Source: UBA3495 sp964629875 (GTDB lineage Bacteria; Chloroflexota; Dehalococcoidia; Lucifugimonadales; UBA3495). From it: a stretch of 64,000 nucleotides of DNA. The notes under the pieces are model-generated. The model saw only the letters and a program-made list of their open reading frames with translations. It ran no database searches and was not told the DNA's origin. The position numbers were made by a program, and so were the translations under genes. Below, in pieces: positions 1 to 8,880 of this stretch. Numbering within the stretch: position 1 is the first letter of the stretch; the number at the start of each line of letters is the position of its first letter. The stretch spans positions 1 through 64,000 of the forward strand of contig CAZVRK010000007.1 in the NCBI GenBank assembly GCA_964629875.1. Direction: 5' to 3'.

Positions 1-27
1 CTCATCAATCTTTAATCGGAGGCCATT

Positions 28-372
28 ATGAACAAGGTAGAAGCGATCATTCGTCCCGAAACTCTCAATGCCGTAAAAGACGCTTTGGCAGATGCTGGTC
101 TAGTAGGTATTAACGTGGCTCAGGTTACCGGTCGAGGCACACAGAGGGGAGTTGAAATGGGAGGTCCTCGAGGCGTAGGTAGTTATGTAGTAGATATGTT
201 ACCTAAAGTGAAGTTAGAAATGGTTGTCCAGGACGGGGAAACGCAAAAAGCTATTGATATAGTTATAGAACATGCGCGTACGGGTAATATTGGTGATGGA
301 AAGATATTTGTATCTCCTGTCAGCGACGCGATTAGAATAAGGACCGGTGAGCAGGGAGAATCTGCTCTTTAG
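28..372 (+). CDS. glnB: Nitrogen regulatory protein P-II
   Basis: Small trimeric signal protein that reads ATP/ADP and 2-oxoglutarate and acts on transporters or enzymes through its T-loop. The 114-residue length, the N-terminus MNKVEAIIRP, the PKVKLE strand after the T-loop and the TGNIGDGKIFV segment near the C-terminus are family landmarks. Tyr53 lines up with the uridylylated Tyr51 of E. coli GlnB. The T-loop is two residues longer than in E. coli GlnB and is rich in glycine (GGPRGVGS). CGGAGG lies 5 bases before the ATG. GlnB and GlnK cannot be told apart here, because an amtB partner, if present, lies left of the window. Confidence 0.93.
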   Translation: MNKVEAIIRPETLNAVKDALADAGLVGINVAQVTGRGTQRGVEMGGPRGVGSYVVDMLPKVKLEMVVQDGETQKAIDIVIEHARTGNIGDGKIFVSPVSDAIRIRTGEQGESAL

Positions 373-395
373 GTCGCTCATTCTGAGCATTACAT

Positions 396-413
396 CTGTC
401 ATGTGCATGACAG
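396..413. repeat. Short inverted repeat after the PII gene
   Basis: Perfect 8-bp arms (CTGTCATG / CATGACAG) separated by TG, between the PII gene and the EVE-domain gene. No T-run follows on the plus strand, so it is a weak hairpin or a palindromic protein-binding site rather than a convincing terminator. Confidence 0.3.
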
Positions 414-443
414 CATAAATGGATTAGCAGGAAGGTGTACTTC

Positions 444-923
444 ATGTCGCCAATAAACTATTGGTTATTTAAATCTGAACCTACAGCCTACTCGTACCAA
501 GATTTGCAGAATGAAGATGATCATACTGCCGAATGGGATGGAGTAAGGAATTATCAAGCCCGCAACTTAATGAGAGATGAAATGAAAATCGGGGACCGAG
601 TATTGTTTTATCATAGTAACGCCAAGCCAATGGCGGTAATAGGGACGGCCACAATAGTCAAGGAGGCGTATCCGGATCACACCGCATTGGATCCAAAGTC
701 TAAGTACTACGATCCTAAAAGCACTCCAGACAATCCGATATGGATGATGGTAGATATAAAAGCAGATCAGGCACTTGCAAGGCCTGTGACATTGCAGGAG
801 ATTAAACAAGCACCTGACCTTGAGAATATGCCTCTGGTACGAAAAGGAATGAGGCTTTCTGTACAACCTGTAAGCAAATCCGAATGGGAATCAATATTGT
901 CCATGTCAGAATTGGCAGATTAG
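444..923 (+). CDS. EVE-domain protein (thymocyte nuclear protein 1-like)
   Basis: About 159 residues forming a single EVE (PUA-like) domain, a fold that binds modified bases in DNA or RNA. The N-terminal NYWLFKSEPTAYSYQDL, the WDGVRNYQARNLMRDEMKIGD stretch (split by family convention around VRNYQA) and FYHSN are typical. An ATG at 444 is preferred over the in-frame GTG at 435, because AGGAAGG sits 8 bases before the ATG. The window holds a second EVE protein at 49392. Target and biological role are unknown; the family assignment is firm. Confidence 0.88.
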   Translation: MSPINYWLFKSEPTAYSYQDLQNEDDHTAEWDGVRNYQARNLMRDEMKIGDRVLFYHSNAKPMAVIGTATIVKEAYPDHTALDPKSKYYDPKSTPDNPIWMMVDIKADQALARPVTLQEIKQAPDLENMPLVRKGMRLSVQPVSKSEWESILSMSELAD

Positions 924-947
924 GCACGTCTGTCTCACGTATATGTC

Positions 948-1358
948 CTATACGTTGTAGGTCATAAATTCGAGCAGGTTGTCGTCAGGGTCCCGCAGAT
1001 ATAGGCTTAGTGACGGCGTCGTTCCGCGTCCCCTACCTCCTGGTCTCTGCACCGGACCGGTTATCACTTCGACTCCCGCTTTGCTAAGCATAGCCTGACA
1101 CTCTTCTACTGTTCCTTCCCATACAAAACATATATCACCGCATCCAGGCACCGCGGTAGCTCCTCTTAAGTTAGCTACGTGTCCTTCTGGGTGAATATTT
1201 ATTTTCGAGTCCCCGACTTGTATTGAAAAGGTAGGGACTTCTCCAGATCGCCATTTATCTTCGTTGTTAATCTCAAATCCCAAGGATTTATAGAACGCTA
1301 TAAGTCTCTCGGCATCATTGGTTGGCATTGCTATATGGTCTATTCCGACAGTTGACAT
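948..1358 (-). CDS. VOC-superfamily (glyoxalase/dioxygenase fold) protein
   Basis: A 136-residue protein with two beta-alpha-beta-beta-beta halves of the vicinal oxygen chelate fold. His8 (GIDHIAM), His56 (INIHPEG) and Glu130 (LLEFM) sit where metal ligands are expected, so it is probably a metal-dependent enzyme and not only a binding protein. RDPDDNLLEF is the usual C-terminal signature. AAAGGAG precedes the ATG. It is convergent with the EVE-domain gene. The substrate cannot be deduced; lactoylglutathione lyase, fosfomycin-type transferase and dioxygenase relatives are all possible. Confidence 0.85.
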   Translation of the reverse strand: MSTVGIDHIAMPTNDAERLIAFYKSLGFEINNEDKWRSGEVPTFSIQVGDSKINIHPEGHVANLRGATAVPGCGDICFVWEGTVEECQAMLSKAGVEVITGPVQRPGGRGRGTTPSLSLYLRDPDDNLLEFMTYNV

Positions 1359-1391
1359 AAGATTCTCCTTTAAACAACCTACATGGAGTAT

Positions 1392-2207
1392 TCAGATGAT
1401 TGGATTGTGTTTCCAGAAGTCTACTAGTATATCTCGGACCTTATCGGGTTCATTTGAAAGAAGTCCGTGTTCTGCCCCTTTAATGGTATGAAATGTTGCG
1501 TTCTGAATTTTCTTATCCAAGTCTTTGCCACATCGTATAGGAATTCGGGTATCAGAGCTACCATGAATTATTACGGTAGGCATTGTAATTTCACTTAAGC
1601 GTGCATCTATACTGTCTGCAATATCGATGTAGCTACGCATCGTTGAAACTATTCCATCATATTGTTTCAGATTGAGTTCGAGTAAATGCTGGAAATGGGC
1701 AGGTTCAGCCTCCCGAAGACCAGGTCTCCGAACGTCTAATGCATTGGCTACTTGCGTTCGTTTGCTGGAAGCTGAGGTATCCTCAAGGATAGTCAACTCT
1801 TGTTGTCTTTTGATCCTTTCATTTTGGTCGCAATACGACATGGTATTAATAAGGCCTAGCGTATGTGTCTTTTCAGGGTTATCAAGAGCGAATTGCAGGG
1901 CAATAGGCCCTCCAGCAGAGGAACCAACAATATGAGCTCTATCAAGTGAGAGGTGGGCCAGTAAATGATATACATCTTGGGAGTAGGTTTTTATGGAATA
2001 TCCGGTTATGGGAGAGTTAGATTTTCCGGCTGATCTACGGTCAAAAACTACTAGTTGGCATAATTCTGAGAGTTGCTTTGAATGTTGTGAAACGATATTT
2101 GCACTTCCTTCTCCGCCACCCAGTCCTCCGTGAATAATAACTGTTGGCTGTCCGACACCGAACACTTCGTAGTGCATATCGTAGCCATTGATAGTTTGAT
2201 TCGGCAT
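1392..2207 (-). CDS. Alpha/beta hydrolase
   Basis: About 271 residues of alpha/beta hydrolase fold. HGGLGGG is the oxyanion-loop motif, G-S-S97-A-G is the nucleophile elbow, and GSSDTRIP and GAEHG near the C-terminus carry the expected acid and histidine. An upstream in-frame extension is possible, but the ATG at 2207 has a good Shine-Dalgarno (GGAGAAGG) and begins with the usual strand (NQTINGYDMHYEVFG). Proline iminopeptidase-like and lactonase-like members look similar, so no substrate is assigned. The gene is divergent from the lyase-like gene at 2494. Confidence 0.85.
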   Translation of the reverse strand: MPNQTINGYDMHYEVFGVGQPTVIIHGGLGGGEGSANIVSQHSKQLSELCQLVVFDRRSAGKSNSPITGYSIKTYSQDVYHLLAHLSLDRAHIVGSSAGGPIALQFALDNPEKTHTLGLINTMSYCDQNERIKRQQELTILEDTSASSKRTQVANALDVRRPGLREAEPAHFQHLLELNLKQYDGIVSTMRSYIDIADSIDARLSEITMPTVIIHGSSDTRIPIRCGKDLDKKIQNATFHTIKGAEHGLLSNEPDKVRDILVDFWKHNPII

Positions 2208-2493
2208 GTACCTTCTCCAAGTACAAAATAAATATATGTAATAAATAGTAATTTGCTCATGTGTAGGTGGCAATCCCTTTATTAGGAAATCTGTATATCG
2301 ATTTTCAATAACCACTTGTGTGAGTGCTTGTTAAAGTTAACGCGACGAAGAATTTGTTATATTTGGATTGGGGTTAATGGTTTAATCCAGGTGAGGTGGC
2401 CGCTATTAGCGTCCTTGACAAGCTCTCTTGGTGGCCAATACAATTCCAGCACAATCCCGGCGGATGGGCCTATAGTAGTGATAGGAGATATTT

Positions 2494-3678
2494 ATGAGTA
2501 AATACCCAAAGATACTTTATAAAGAAGAAGGCATGCGGGAAGGCATGCAAATAGAAGATGCAAACATAGGTGTAGACGACAAAGTGGAGTTACTGGACGC
2601 CTTATCTGAGACAGGGCTGCAGCAGATAGTTGTGGGCTCGTTTGTTAGTCCGAAATGGACTCCTCAGATGGAAAGAATCGATGAAATTGTCACCAAGTTT
2701 ACACCCAAAGCAGGTGTGACCTATACGGCACTCGCATTGAACTCTAGGGGTGTAGAAAGGGCCAGAGCTTATTCGCCTCCTTTGACTATTGAAAGAGATA
2801 AATACCCACGGTTGAGTTGTCATTTCTGTGATGTATTCGTACGCAGGAATACAAACAGAAGCCAGATGCAGGAAATGGAAAGGTGGCCTCAAATTATAGC
2901 CCAAGCTCAAGAGCTCAATATAAAGGAAGCAGGTATCGGCTGTAATGCTAGCTGGGGTTCTAATTTCCTTGGTGAGTTTCCAGTAGATAGTCTGATGGTT
3001 TTGCTTGAGAAACAGCATTCTATGTGGGATGAGGTTGGTATAAATGTGGTTAGCTGCTCGTTAGGAGATCCTATGAGCCACTGTCACCCGGCCGCGGTTG
3101 AAGAGAGTGTTTACAGGGTTAAAGAGCGCTGGCCTGAAGTAAATCACTTTAGGCTTCATCTTCACAATGGAAGAAATATGGCAATAGCTTCTGCTTACGC
3201 AGCTATTACTACGCTAGGACCAGATGATACCCTCGAATTAGATGGGACCATTGGCGGGTATGGCGGATGCCCCTACTGTGGGAATGGTCGTGCAACGGGT
3301 ATGGCACCTACAGAAGACATAATTCATATGATGGAAGATATGGGTATAGAGACGGGCGTCGATATAGATAAGCTAATTGATTGTGTCTGGATGGCAGAGC
3401 GTATCATTGGCAGAGAATTGTATGGACATGTATCGAAGGCTGGTCCTAGGCCAAAGACCTTAGATAAGCTCTACGATATGAATATGCCATTCGTAGAAAC
3501 TATGGATCAAGCAAAACATTTCAAGACGGGAGCGGGAGCATATGAGGGTGGAATATATCCTTATGCTGAACCGATCACTAGCCCATACCGCGATAGGTTG
3601 GAAAAAGGATTACCTTTATTCGACGACGCGAATGGGGACTTTCCCTGGAAACAGGATTGGTTTCCTGCCAAAGCTTAG
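2494..3678 (+). CDS. HMG-CoA-lyase-like DRE-TIM metallolyase
   Basis: A 394-residue TIM-barrel of the HMG-CoA lyase/isopropylmalate synthase superfamily, which cleaves or forms C-C bonds beside a metal-bound carbonyl. HLHNG matches the metal-binding histidines, and GGYGGCPYCGNG followed by APTED matches the catalytic-cysteine loop and ATED signature of HMG-CoA lyase. The N-terminal RDGLQ motif is changed to REGMQ (residues 15-19), so the metal-ligand aspartate is glutamate. At 394 residues it is longer than classic lyases (about 300). AGGAGA precedes the start. It may act on another 3-hydroxy-3-methyl acyl substrate. Confidence 0.75.
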   Translation: MSKYPKILYKEEGMREGMQIEDANIGVDDKVELLDALSETGLQQIVVGSFVSPKWTPQMERIDEIVTKFTPKAGVTYTALALNSRGVERARAYSPPLTIERDKYPRLSCHFCDVFVRRNTNRSQMQEMERWPQIIAQAQELNIKEAGIGCNASWGSNFLGEFPVDSLMVLLEKQHSMWDEVGINVVSCSLGDPMSHCHPAAVEESVYRVKERWPEVNHFRLHLHNGRNMAIASAYAAITTLGPDDTLELDGTIGGYGGCPYCGNGRATGMAPTEDIIHMMEDMGIETGVDIDKLIDCVWMAERIIGRELYGHVSKAGPRPKTLDKLYDMNMPFVETMDQAKHFKTGAGAYEGGIYPYAEPITSPYRDRLEKGLPLFDDANGDFPWKQDWFPAKA

Positions 3679-3698
3679 GTAACCCAGTCAGGCAACAG

Positions 3699-3732
3699 AG
3701 TAAAGCACCATTGAGATCAATGGTGCTTTACT
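3699..3732. terminator. Bidirectional intrinsic terminator
   Basis: Perfect 16-bp inverted repeat AGTAAAGCACCATTGA / TCAATGGTGCTTTACT with a 2-base spacer, followed by TTTTT on the plus strand and bordered by A-rich sequence. It lies between the convergent lyase-like gene and the Nudix gene and can serve both. Confidence 0.85.
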
Positions 3733-3734
3733 TT

Positions 3735-4226
3735 TTATGCGGTACCTAGCCAAGATTTAATAATATCTTGGTCTCTGGGAAAAGCCATCTCTGGTAAAAC
3801 ATCTATATCAAAAAACTCAACAGCTAATGTTTCGTCACTCGTTTGTATCGACCCTGAAATTTGCTCTCCAGAGAAAGCTATCACAATCACAGGGTGGTTC
3901 TTTTGGGAAAATACTCCTATTAAGCGGGTTATTTTAACCCTAAGCCCTGTCTCTTCAAACACTTCTCGGGCAGCAGCCTCTTCTACTATTTCACCTCTGT
4001 CTACATACCCACCAGGTAGACTCCACAATCCATAGCCCGGTTCATTTCCACGTTTTACCAATAACACCTGATTGTTATCACCAATCACGGTTGTGGCTGC
4101 TACTTTCGGATCATAATAAATAATACGCCCGCAGCCTGAACATGAGGAATTTGTTTGACCTTCATTAGGTGAGGACTTTAATTGGGCACCGCAGGTTGGG
4201 CAAAATTTGTGAGTGCTAAGAGACAT
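3735..4226 (-). CDS. Nudix hydrolase with N-terminal zinc ribbon
   Basis: 163 residues. Cys9-Cys12 and Cys29-Cys32 form a zinc ribbon, followed by YYDPKVAATTVI and a Nudix box at about 71-93 (GG-YVDRGE-...-REVFEETG) fitting the GX5EX7REUXEEXGU pattern. Such proteins hydrolyse nucleoside diphosphate derivatives. The layout resembles the ribbon-Nudix half of NADH pyrophosphatase (NudC), but the protein is shorter and lacks the NudC N-terminal domain, so the substrate stays open. The stop sits just after the shared terminator. Confidence 0.9.
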   Translation of the reverse strand: MSLSTHKFCPTCGAQLKSSPNEGQTNSSCSGCGRIIYYDPKVAATTVIGDNNQVLLVKRGNEPGYGLWSLPGGYVDRGEIVEEAAAREVFEETGLRVKITRLIGVFSQKNHPVIVIAFSGEQISGSIQTSDETLAVEFFDIDVLPEMAFPRDQDIIKSWLGTA

Positions 4227-4292
4227 ATATTTGCTCCCACATAATGATAGAAATGTTCCAAATTAGAGTGAAAGTTGTTTAGCCAACAGATA

Positions 4293-4907
4293 ATGAATTA
4301 CTTATCATGGAATGAAAACATTATTACAGAGATATCTTACTTGAAAAAATTATTTGTTGTAACGGCGTTTATTTCTTTATCGATCAGCGCGATCTTCGGC
4401 ATCTCAATTTTAATCTTAGGGAACTTTGGTGAGACCCAGCAAAAGCTTTTGATAACTACAGTACTATTTGGTGCGTTTAGTATCTTGGGTATCACTCATT
4501 CAATTAGTGGTCAAAAAAGACAGTTATTACCGATACGTATATTAGGGATTGTATCGTCTGCTGGTGCTTTACTAATACTTTTATCTGCGCTTTGGTCTCT
4601 TGTAGAGATAAGGGAGTTGTCCTGGAAGATTATATTTACGCTGATATTGTTATCTGGCATGTCTGCCCACGTATCTTTGTTGAGCATGATAAGACGGCCT
4701 AATTGGATGATCAAGGCTTGGTATTATTTTGCCGTGATTGTCCCATTTCTAGTAGTTGCCTGGATTCTAGGACATATCTGGTCTTTAATGTCTTTTGACG
4801 ACGGCACATTTTTTCGTTATTTGGGGATTATACTTATTCTAGATGTACTCGGGACGGTTGGCATATTCCCGTTGAGCAGAATATACGGGAAGTTGGCAGG
4901 TAAATAA
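4293..4907 (+). CDS. Six-helix membrane protein of unknown function
   Basis: About 204 residues with six strongly hydrophobic segments, for example FVVTAFISLSISAIFGI, GIVSSAGALLILLSALW and VIVPFLVVAWILG, and short loops. No family motif is recognised. The ATG at 4293 has no clear Shine-Dalgarno; an in-frame TTG at 4275 (six residues earlier) is an alternative start. It stands alone between two minus-strand genes, so the neighbours do not suggest a role. Confidence 0.65.
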   Translation: MNYLSWNENIITEISYLKKLFVVTAFISLSISAIFGISILILGNFGETQQKLLITTVLFGAFSILGITHSISGQKRQLLPIRILGIVSSAGALLILLSALWSLVEIRELSWKIIFTLILLSGMSAHVSLLSMIRRPNWMIKAWYYFAVIVPFLVVAWILGHIWSLMSFDDGTFFRYLGIILILDVLGTVGIFPLSRIYGKLAGK

Positions 4908-4937
4908 CCTGTAAGACGTATGAATCGGGAGACGAAG

Positions 4938-5849
4938 TTATAGTAGGTTTTCGATTTCTGATCGAGTTGGCATAGCGTCTTGCGCTCCGATCTTTGTGAC
5001 TGCTAATGCGCCTGCTGCAGATGCGAATCTGGTTGCTTCACCCAGGGAATTATTCTCAGATAAAGAGACGGCTAAAGCTCCATTGAATGCGTCTCCTGCT
5101 CCTACAGAGTCTACCGCTTTAACGCGAAACGGTGGGACGTAACCAGATTCACTGGTATTCGCATAAAATGCACCATGTTCTCCCAGTTTAATTATTGCGT
5201 TAGATATTCCTTTGCCAAGCAGGTTGTATGCAGCTTTTTCAGCAGTTTCACGGTTTGTAACCGGGAACCCAATTAATGCTTCTGCGTCTGTTTCATTGGG
5301 AGTTATCACAGAACAGTAGTTTAGTAGTTCATCCGGGAATGGGCGGACGGGGCTGGGATCCAGAATCACGGTAACATCGTTTTGGTAGGCTTCTCGAGCA
5401 ACCTCTAGCGATAGATCTATTGAAACTTCTAGTTGCAGCAATAGCGTGGATGAGCATTCAAGTAATGAGCTGATCTTTTGTTTTTCGTCGTTGCCACACG
5501 TCTCGTTGGCACCAAGAATTTGTGTTATTTGGTTTTGGGAAGAATCATCTATTAATATTATAGCTATTCCGGAACTTATATCCGATGTCCCAACGTTGGA
5601 CGTATTAACTCCAGAAAGATGCAGGGCCTCTAATAGTTGCGGTCCGAATTCGTCGTTGCCTACGCGGCCTACCATTAGAGTGTTCCCTCCAGCACGTGCA
5701 GCAGCTACGGCCTGATTAGCTCCCTTACCTCCGGGATATGTCAGGAATCTAGATCCTACAACAGTTTCCCCTGGAGCAGGGAATCTAGGTGATAACGCGA
5801 CTAGGTCCATATTTATGCCACCTAGCACAATAATTTGTTTCTGATCCAT
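4938..5849 (-). CDS. rbsK: Ribokinase (PfkB family)
   Basis: About 303 residues from ATG 5849. The start is chosen because the family begins just before GGINMD; the frame is open a further 40 codons upstream. GGINMDLVALSPRFPAPGET and PGGKGANQA form the sugar-binding N-terminus, and DSVGAGDAFNGALA is the PfkB signature 2 with the catalytic Asp and anion hole. It phosphorylates ribose (or a related furanose) with ATP. No ribose transporter or rbsD lies beside it. Other PfkB kinases are possible, but the N-terminal motif is close to ribokinase. Confidence 0.85.
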   Translation of the reverse strand: MDQKQIIVLGGINMDLVALSPRFPAPGETVVGSRFLTYPGGKGANQAVAAARAGGNTLMVGRVGNDEFGPQLLEALHLSGVNTSNVGTSDISSGIAIILIDDSSQNQITQILGANETCGNDEKQKISSLLECSSTLLLQLEVSIDLSLEVAREAYQNDVTVILDPSPVRPFPDELLNYCSVITPNETDAEALIGFPVTNRETAEKAAYNLLGKGISNAIIKLGEHGAFYANTSESGYVPPFRVKAVDSVGAGDAFNGALAVSLSENNSLGEATRFASAAGALAVTKIGAQDAMPTRSEIENLL

Positions 5850-5951
5850 TGTATTAAACCGATGCTCTATGTTTTGATCTGAATAGGTTTTACAAACTAC
5901 CACTGGCCATCTGGGTTCGTCAAATGCTTGCATTACTCTGTACAAAACACA

Positions 5952-5960
5952 TGCTATAAT
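5952..5960 (+). promoter_or_regulatory. Extended -10 promoter for the CaiB/BaiF gene
   Basis: TGCTATAAT is a perfect extended -10 element, about 67 bases before the ATG at 6028 and in the space between the divergent ribokinase and CoA-transferase genes. No strong -35 hexamer is seen (TTACTC at 5933 with a 16-base spacer), as expected for extended -10 promoters. Confidence 0.5.
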
Positions 5961-6027
5961 CTGCCGCAATGGCGTTTATTATCTTGATGAACGCTAGTGA
6001 TTATCTCTTTGTAGGATACATTTATAA

Positions 6028-7245
6028 ATGAATGCAGTTCTTAAAAATATCAAAGTGGTTGACCTTACCCGCACTCTAGCGGGTCCATTCTCAACAATGA
6101 TGTTGGGGGATATGGGAGCGGAGGTCATAAAAATAGAGGAGCCTGAGAACGGAGATGAAACACGGTCTTGGACTCCATTCTGGAATGGAGAGAGTAGCGT
6201 TTTTGTTGCTTTTAACCGGAACAAAAGAGGTATCAGTGTAAACTTAAAAGAGCAGGAAGGAATAGATTTAGTTCTATCGTTGGTAAAAGACGCTGATATT
6301 GTTGTGGAAAGTTTTCGGGCTGGGGCTTTGGACAGGATGGGGTTAGGATACGCTGATATTAAAACAATTAACCCCAATATTATATATTGTTCAATTTCAG
6401 GGTATGGTCGGACTGGGCCTTTAGCAAACAAGCCGGGATATGATCTTCTGATACAGGCCTACAGCAGTCTAATGAACCTTACAGGTGAAACTGACGGAAT
6501 GCCTATGAGAGTCGGGTTTTCTTTGGTGGATTTGTTTACGGGTATGATGGCTTATGGGTCTATGATGACGGCTTTATATCACAGGAACGTGACTGGCAAA
6601 GGGCAATGGATTGAGGCTGCCCTGCTTGATGGCCAGGTGGCTGCTATGAGCTATCATGGGACAGCGTATCTGGCTACAGGTATTGATCCTTTGCGTATGG
6701 GTTCTGGTCATCCCAGTTTAGTGCCATATCAAAGTTTTGGTGGGTCAGATGGCAATTTTATCCTAGGAGTGGCAAACAATGGTCTTTGGCAACGATTTTG
6801 TAATTCCATAGAACATCCTGAATTGTTGGAGGATCCTAGATTTCGGACGAATGACGATCGAGTGGCTAATCGCTCTGAATGTGTGCGGGCACTTAACAAT
6901 ATTTTTGGGGATAATACGGTTTCGTATTGGGTTGAGAAAATTAGTGAAGCAGGTGTTCCTTGTGGCCCTATAAATCAAGTCTCAGATGTTGTTAATGATC
7001 CTCATGTTCTCTCTAGGGATATGATTTCTGGGATAGAACACCCAAATATTCCTGATCTTCGTTTCCCAGGATCCCCCCTGAAACTTACCGAGACCCCTCC
7101 CACTATTAGACGAGCGCCCCCGTTGTTAGGGCAGCATAATGAGGAAATTTTGAATGAACTGGGGTATAGCTCAGAGTCAATAGATTCCTTAAGGGACCGG
7201 GGTGTAATAGGCAAAACCCAGTTCCCGAATGGAAAACAAGCATGA
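6028..7245 (+). CDS. Class III CoA-transferase (CaiB/BaiF family)
   Basis: A 405-residue member of the formyl-CoA transferase/CaiB family, which moves CoA between carboxylic acids through a mixed anhydride on an aspartate. LAGPFSTMMLGDMGAEVIKIE is the N-terminal CoA-binding signature (split as LAGPFS and GDMGAEVIKIE), and Asp168 (VGFSLVDLFTG) is the catalytic residue. NPNIIYCSISGYG is also typical. The stop overlaps the next start as ATGA, implying translational coupling with the metallophosphoesterase. The acyl substrates are unknown. It is the only one of the three CaiB proteins here that stands without a CaiB neighbour. Confidence 0.9.
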   Translation: MNAVLKNIKVVDLTRTLAGPFSTMMLGDMGAEVIKIEEPENGDETRSWTPFWNGESSVFVAFNRNKRGISVNLKEQEGIDLVLSLVKDADIVVESFRAGALDRMGLGYADIKTINPNIIYCSISGYGRTGPLANKPGYDLLIQAYSSLMNLTGETDGMPMRVGFSLVDLFTGMMAYGSMMTALYHRNVTGKGQWIEAALLDGQVAAMSYHGTAYLATGIDPLRMGSGHPSLVPYQSFGGSDGNFILGVANNGLWQRFCNSIEHPELLEDPRFRTNDDRVANRSECVRALNNIFGDNTVSYWVEKISEAGVPCGPINQVSDVVNDPHVLSRDMISGIEHPNIPDLRFPGSPLKLTETPPTIRRAPPLLGQHNEEILNELGYSSESIDSLRDRGVIGKTQFPNGKQA

Positions 7246-7958
7246 AAAACCTGAAAATTGTACATACCTCTGATACTCATTTAGGAACTGACTGGAAACC
7301 TGAATTAGAAAAAAAAGCTTTCCGAGCTATCTTGAATGGGGCGATAGATTTAGATGCAGATGTAGTCCTGATAGTGGGTGACGTGTTTGATCATGCTAGG
7401 GTAGCAGATGAAGTTCTACAGTTTTTTGTTCACCAAATAAGGACTGCTAATATGCCTGTTGTAGTTCTTCCTGGCAATCACGATTTGTACGGGGAGAACT
7501 CTGTTTATCATAGAGAGCCGTTTAACGATATGCCGCCAAATCTTTATATTTTGTCAGACAACGATGGTGAAATCATCAGTTTTCCTGAGCTTGGTCTGGA
7601 TGTTTGGGGGAGGGCAATGCTTTCTCACACCCCACAGTTCCGTCCAATATTGGGGATGCCGGTTAAAACATCAGACAATTGGCTAGTAGCATTAGCACAT
7701 GGGCATTATCATTTTGAAAATGATACGGAACTTCGCTCGTCTCCCATATATCCTGATGACGTTGCTAATGCTACCTGTGACTACTTGGCACTTGGTCATT
7801 GGGAACGACAGGTAGATGTTTCCAACGGGAAGGTAAAAGCATTTTATTCAGGTTCTCCGTTGGGTGCCTTACAAAGCAATGAAAATGTTTCTGTTATCAT
7901 GGCAGAGCTTAACGAAATGACAGGAGTAACAGTTCAACAATGTTGGTTACCTATTTAA
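7242..7958 (+). CDS. Metallophosphoesterase (calcineurin-like, SbcD-type)
   Basis: 238 residues with the full metallophosphoesterase set: Asp11-x-His13 (SDTHLG), Asp47 in GDVFDH, Asn79-His80 in PGNHD, HGHYH and GHWE. The order and spacing resemble the nuclease subunit SbcD/Mre11, but the protein stops after the catalytic core and no SbcC follows, so a small phosphodiesterase is as likely. It overlaps the upstream CoA-transferase gene by four bases and is followed 18 bases later by the acetamidase gene, so the three probably share one mRNA. Confidence 0.85.
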   Translation: MKNLKIVHTSDTHLGTDWKPELEKKAFRAILNGAIDLDADVVLIVGDVFDHARVADEVLQFFVHQIRTANMPVVVLPGNHDLYGENSVYHREPFNDMPPNLYILSDNDGEIISFPELGLDVWGRAMLSHTPQFRPILGMPVKTSDNWLVALAHGHYHFENDTELRSSPIYPDDVANATCDYLALGHWERQVDVSNGKVKAFYSGSPLGALQSNENVSVIMAELNEMTGVTVQQCWLPI

Positions 7959-7976
7959 CATACGTGTAGAGGGTTT

Positions 7977-8849
7977 ATGAAAAAATTAACTCGGGACAAC
8001 CCAATATATATCTTAGAGCCTGGCATGAATCCGGCTATAACAATTGATTCTGGGGAAGATCTCCTTGTAGAAACATGGGATGCGTTCGAAGGAATACGAG
8101 ACCCACATGAACTGGAAGTGAAATCGTTAAAGGGACCTGCTACAGGGCCAATATATATAAACGGGGCAGAACCCGGTGATTCGTTAAAGGTGGATTTCAT
8201 TAGTATCTCTCCTAAAGAAGGTGCCGCTCATATGGTCATGCCTGGTCGAGGATTCCTATATGAGGACTTTGATGAGGGATACCCTACTGTTATGCAAATC
8301 ACTGATGGCAATGTAGTTTTACCAAGTGGTGTTAAGTTACCTATGTCTCCGTCAATGGGAGTAGTAGCTACTACCCCGACTTATCCCCAATGTACAGCCA
8401 CTGATAGTGGTCCGTACGGTGGGGACATAGATATGAAAGAGCTTGTTGAAGGCAGTAGCATTTACCTTCCAGTTTTTGTTCCTGGTGGACTGCTGGCCCT
8501 TGGGGATTGCCACGCAGTAGTGGGAGACGGCGCCGTGGCAGGTACAGGAGCGGAATGCAGTTCGGATACGCATATACGTGTCACTGTCGAAAAAGGTATG
8601 AATATCAGTAGTCCTAGGGCGATTACACCAGACTATTTTGTAGTGTTGTCGCATGGTGAAGATTTAGGACCTGCGATGAAGCAGGCTGTTAGGGACATGG
8701 TTGATTTTCTGGTTACTGAGAAAGGACTAAAACCGTATGATGCTTATACTCTATGCTCACTAGCAGGTGATATTAGGGTGTCCAGAACGTTTAGGCCAAT
8801 TAGTCCTGTTAAGATGATGCTATCTCGTGCGGCTTTGAACCAACTTTAG
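7977..8849 (+). CDS. Acetamidase/formamidase family protein
   Basis: 290 residues of the FmdA/AmdA family, zinc-dependent hydrolases releasing ammonia from small amides. ALGDCHAVVGDGAVAGTG, with ECSS after it, matches the conserved GD-HA-GDGE-GTG core, and PGDSL in the first beta domain is also typical. Classical formamidases are about 400 residues; this is the shorter bacterial/archaeal form. It is the last gene of the operon that begins with the CaiB-type CoA-transferase. The actual amide is unknown. Confidence 0.85.
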   Translation: MKKLTRDNPIYILEPGMNPAITIDSGEDLLVETWDAFEGIRDPHELEVKSLKGPATGPIYINGAEPGDSLKVDFISISPKEGAAHMVMPGRGFLYEDFDEGYPTVMQITDGNVVLPSGVKLPMSPSMGVVATTPTYPQCTATDSGPYGGDIDMKELVEGSSIYLPVFVPGGLLALGDCHAVVGDGAVAGTGAECSSDTHIRVTVEKGMNISSPRAITPDYFVVLSHGEDLGPAMKQAVRDMVDFLVTEKGLKPYDAYTLCSLAGDIRVSRTFRPISPVKMMLSRAALNQL

Positions 8850-8880
8850 GTTTATGCATATAGTAAGACCTGATTTGGTT

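Noticed and set aside
2316..2501. Small plus-strand frame before the lyase-like gene
   Set aside because: No ribosome-binding site or recognisable sequence; it lies in the promoter region between divergent genes.
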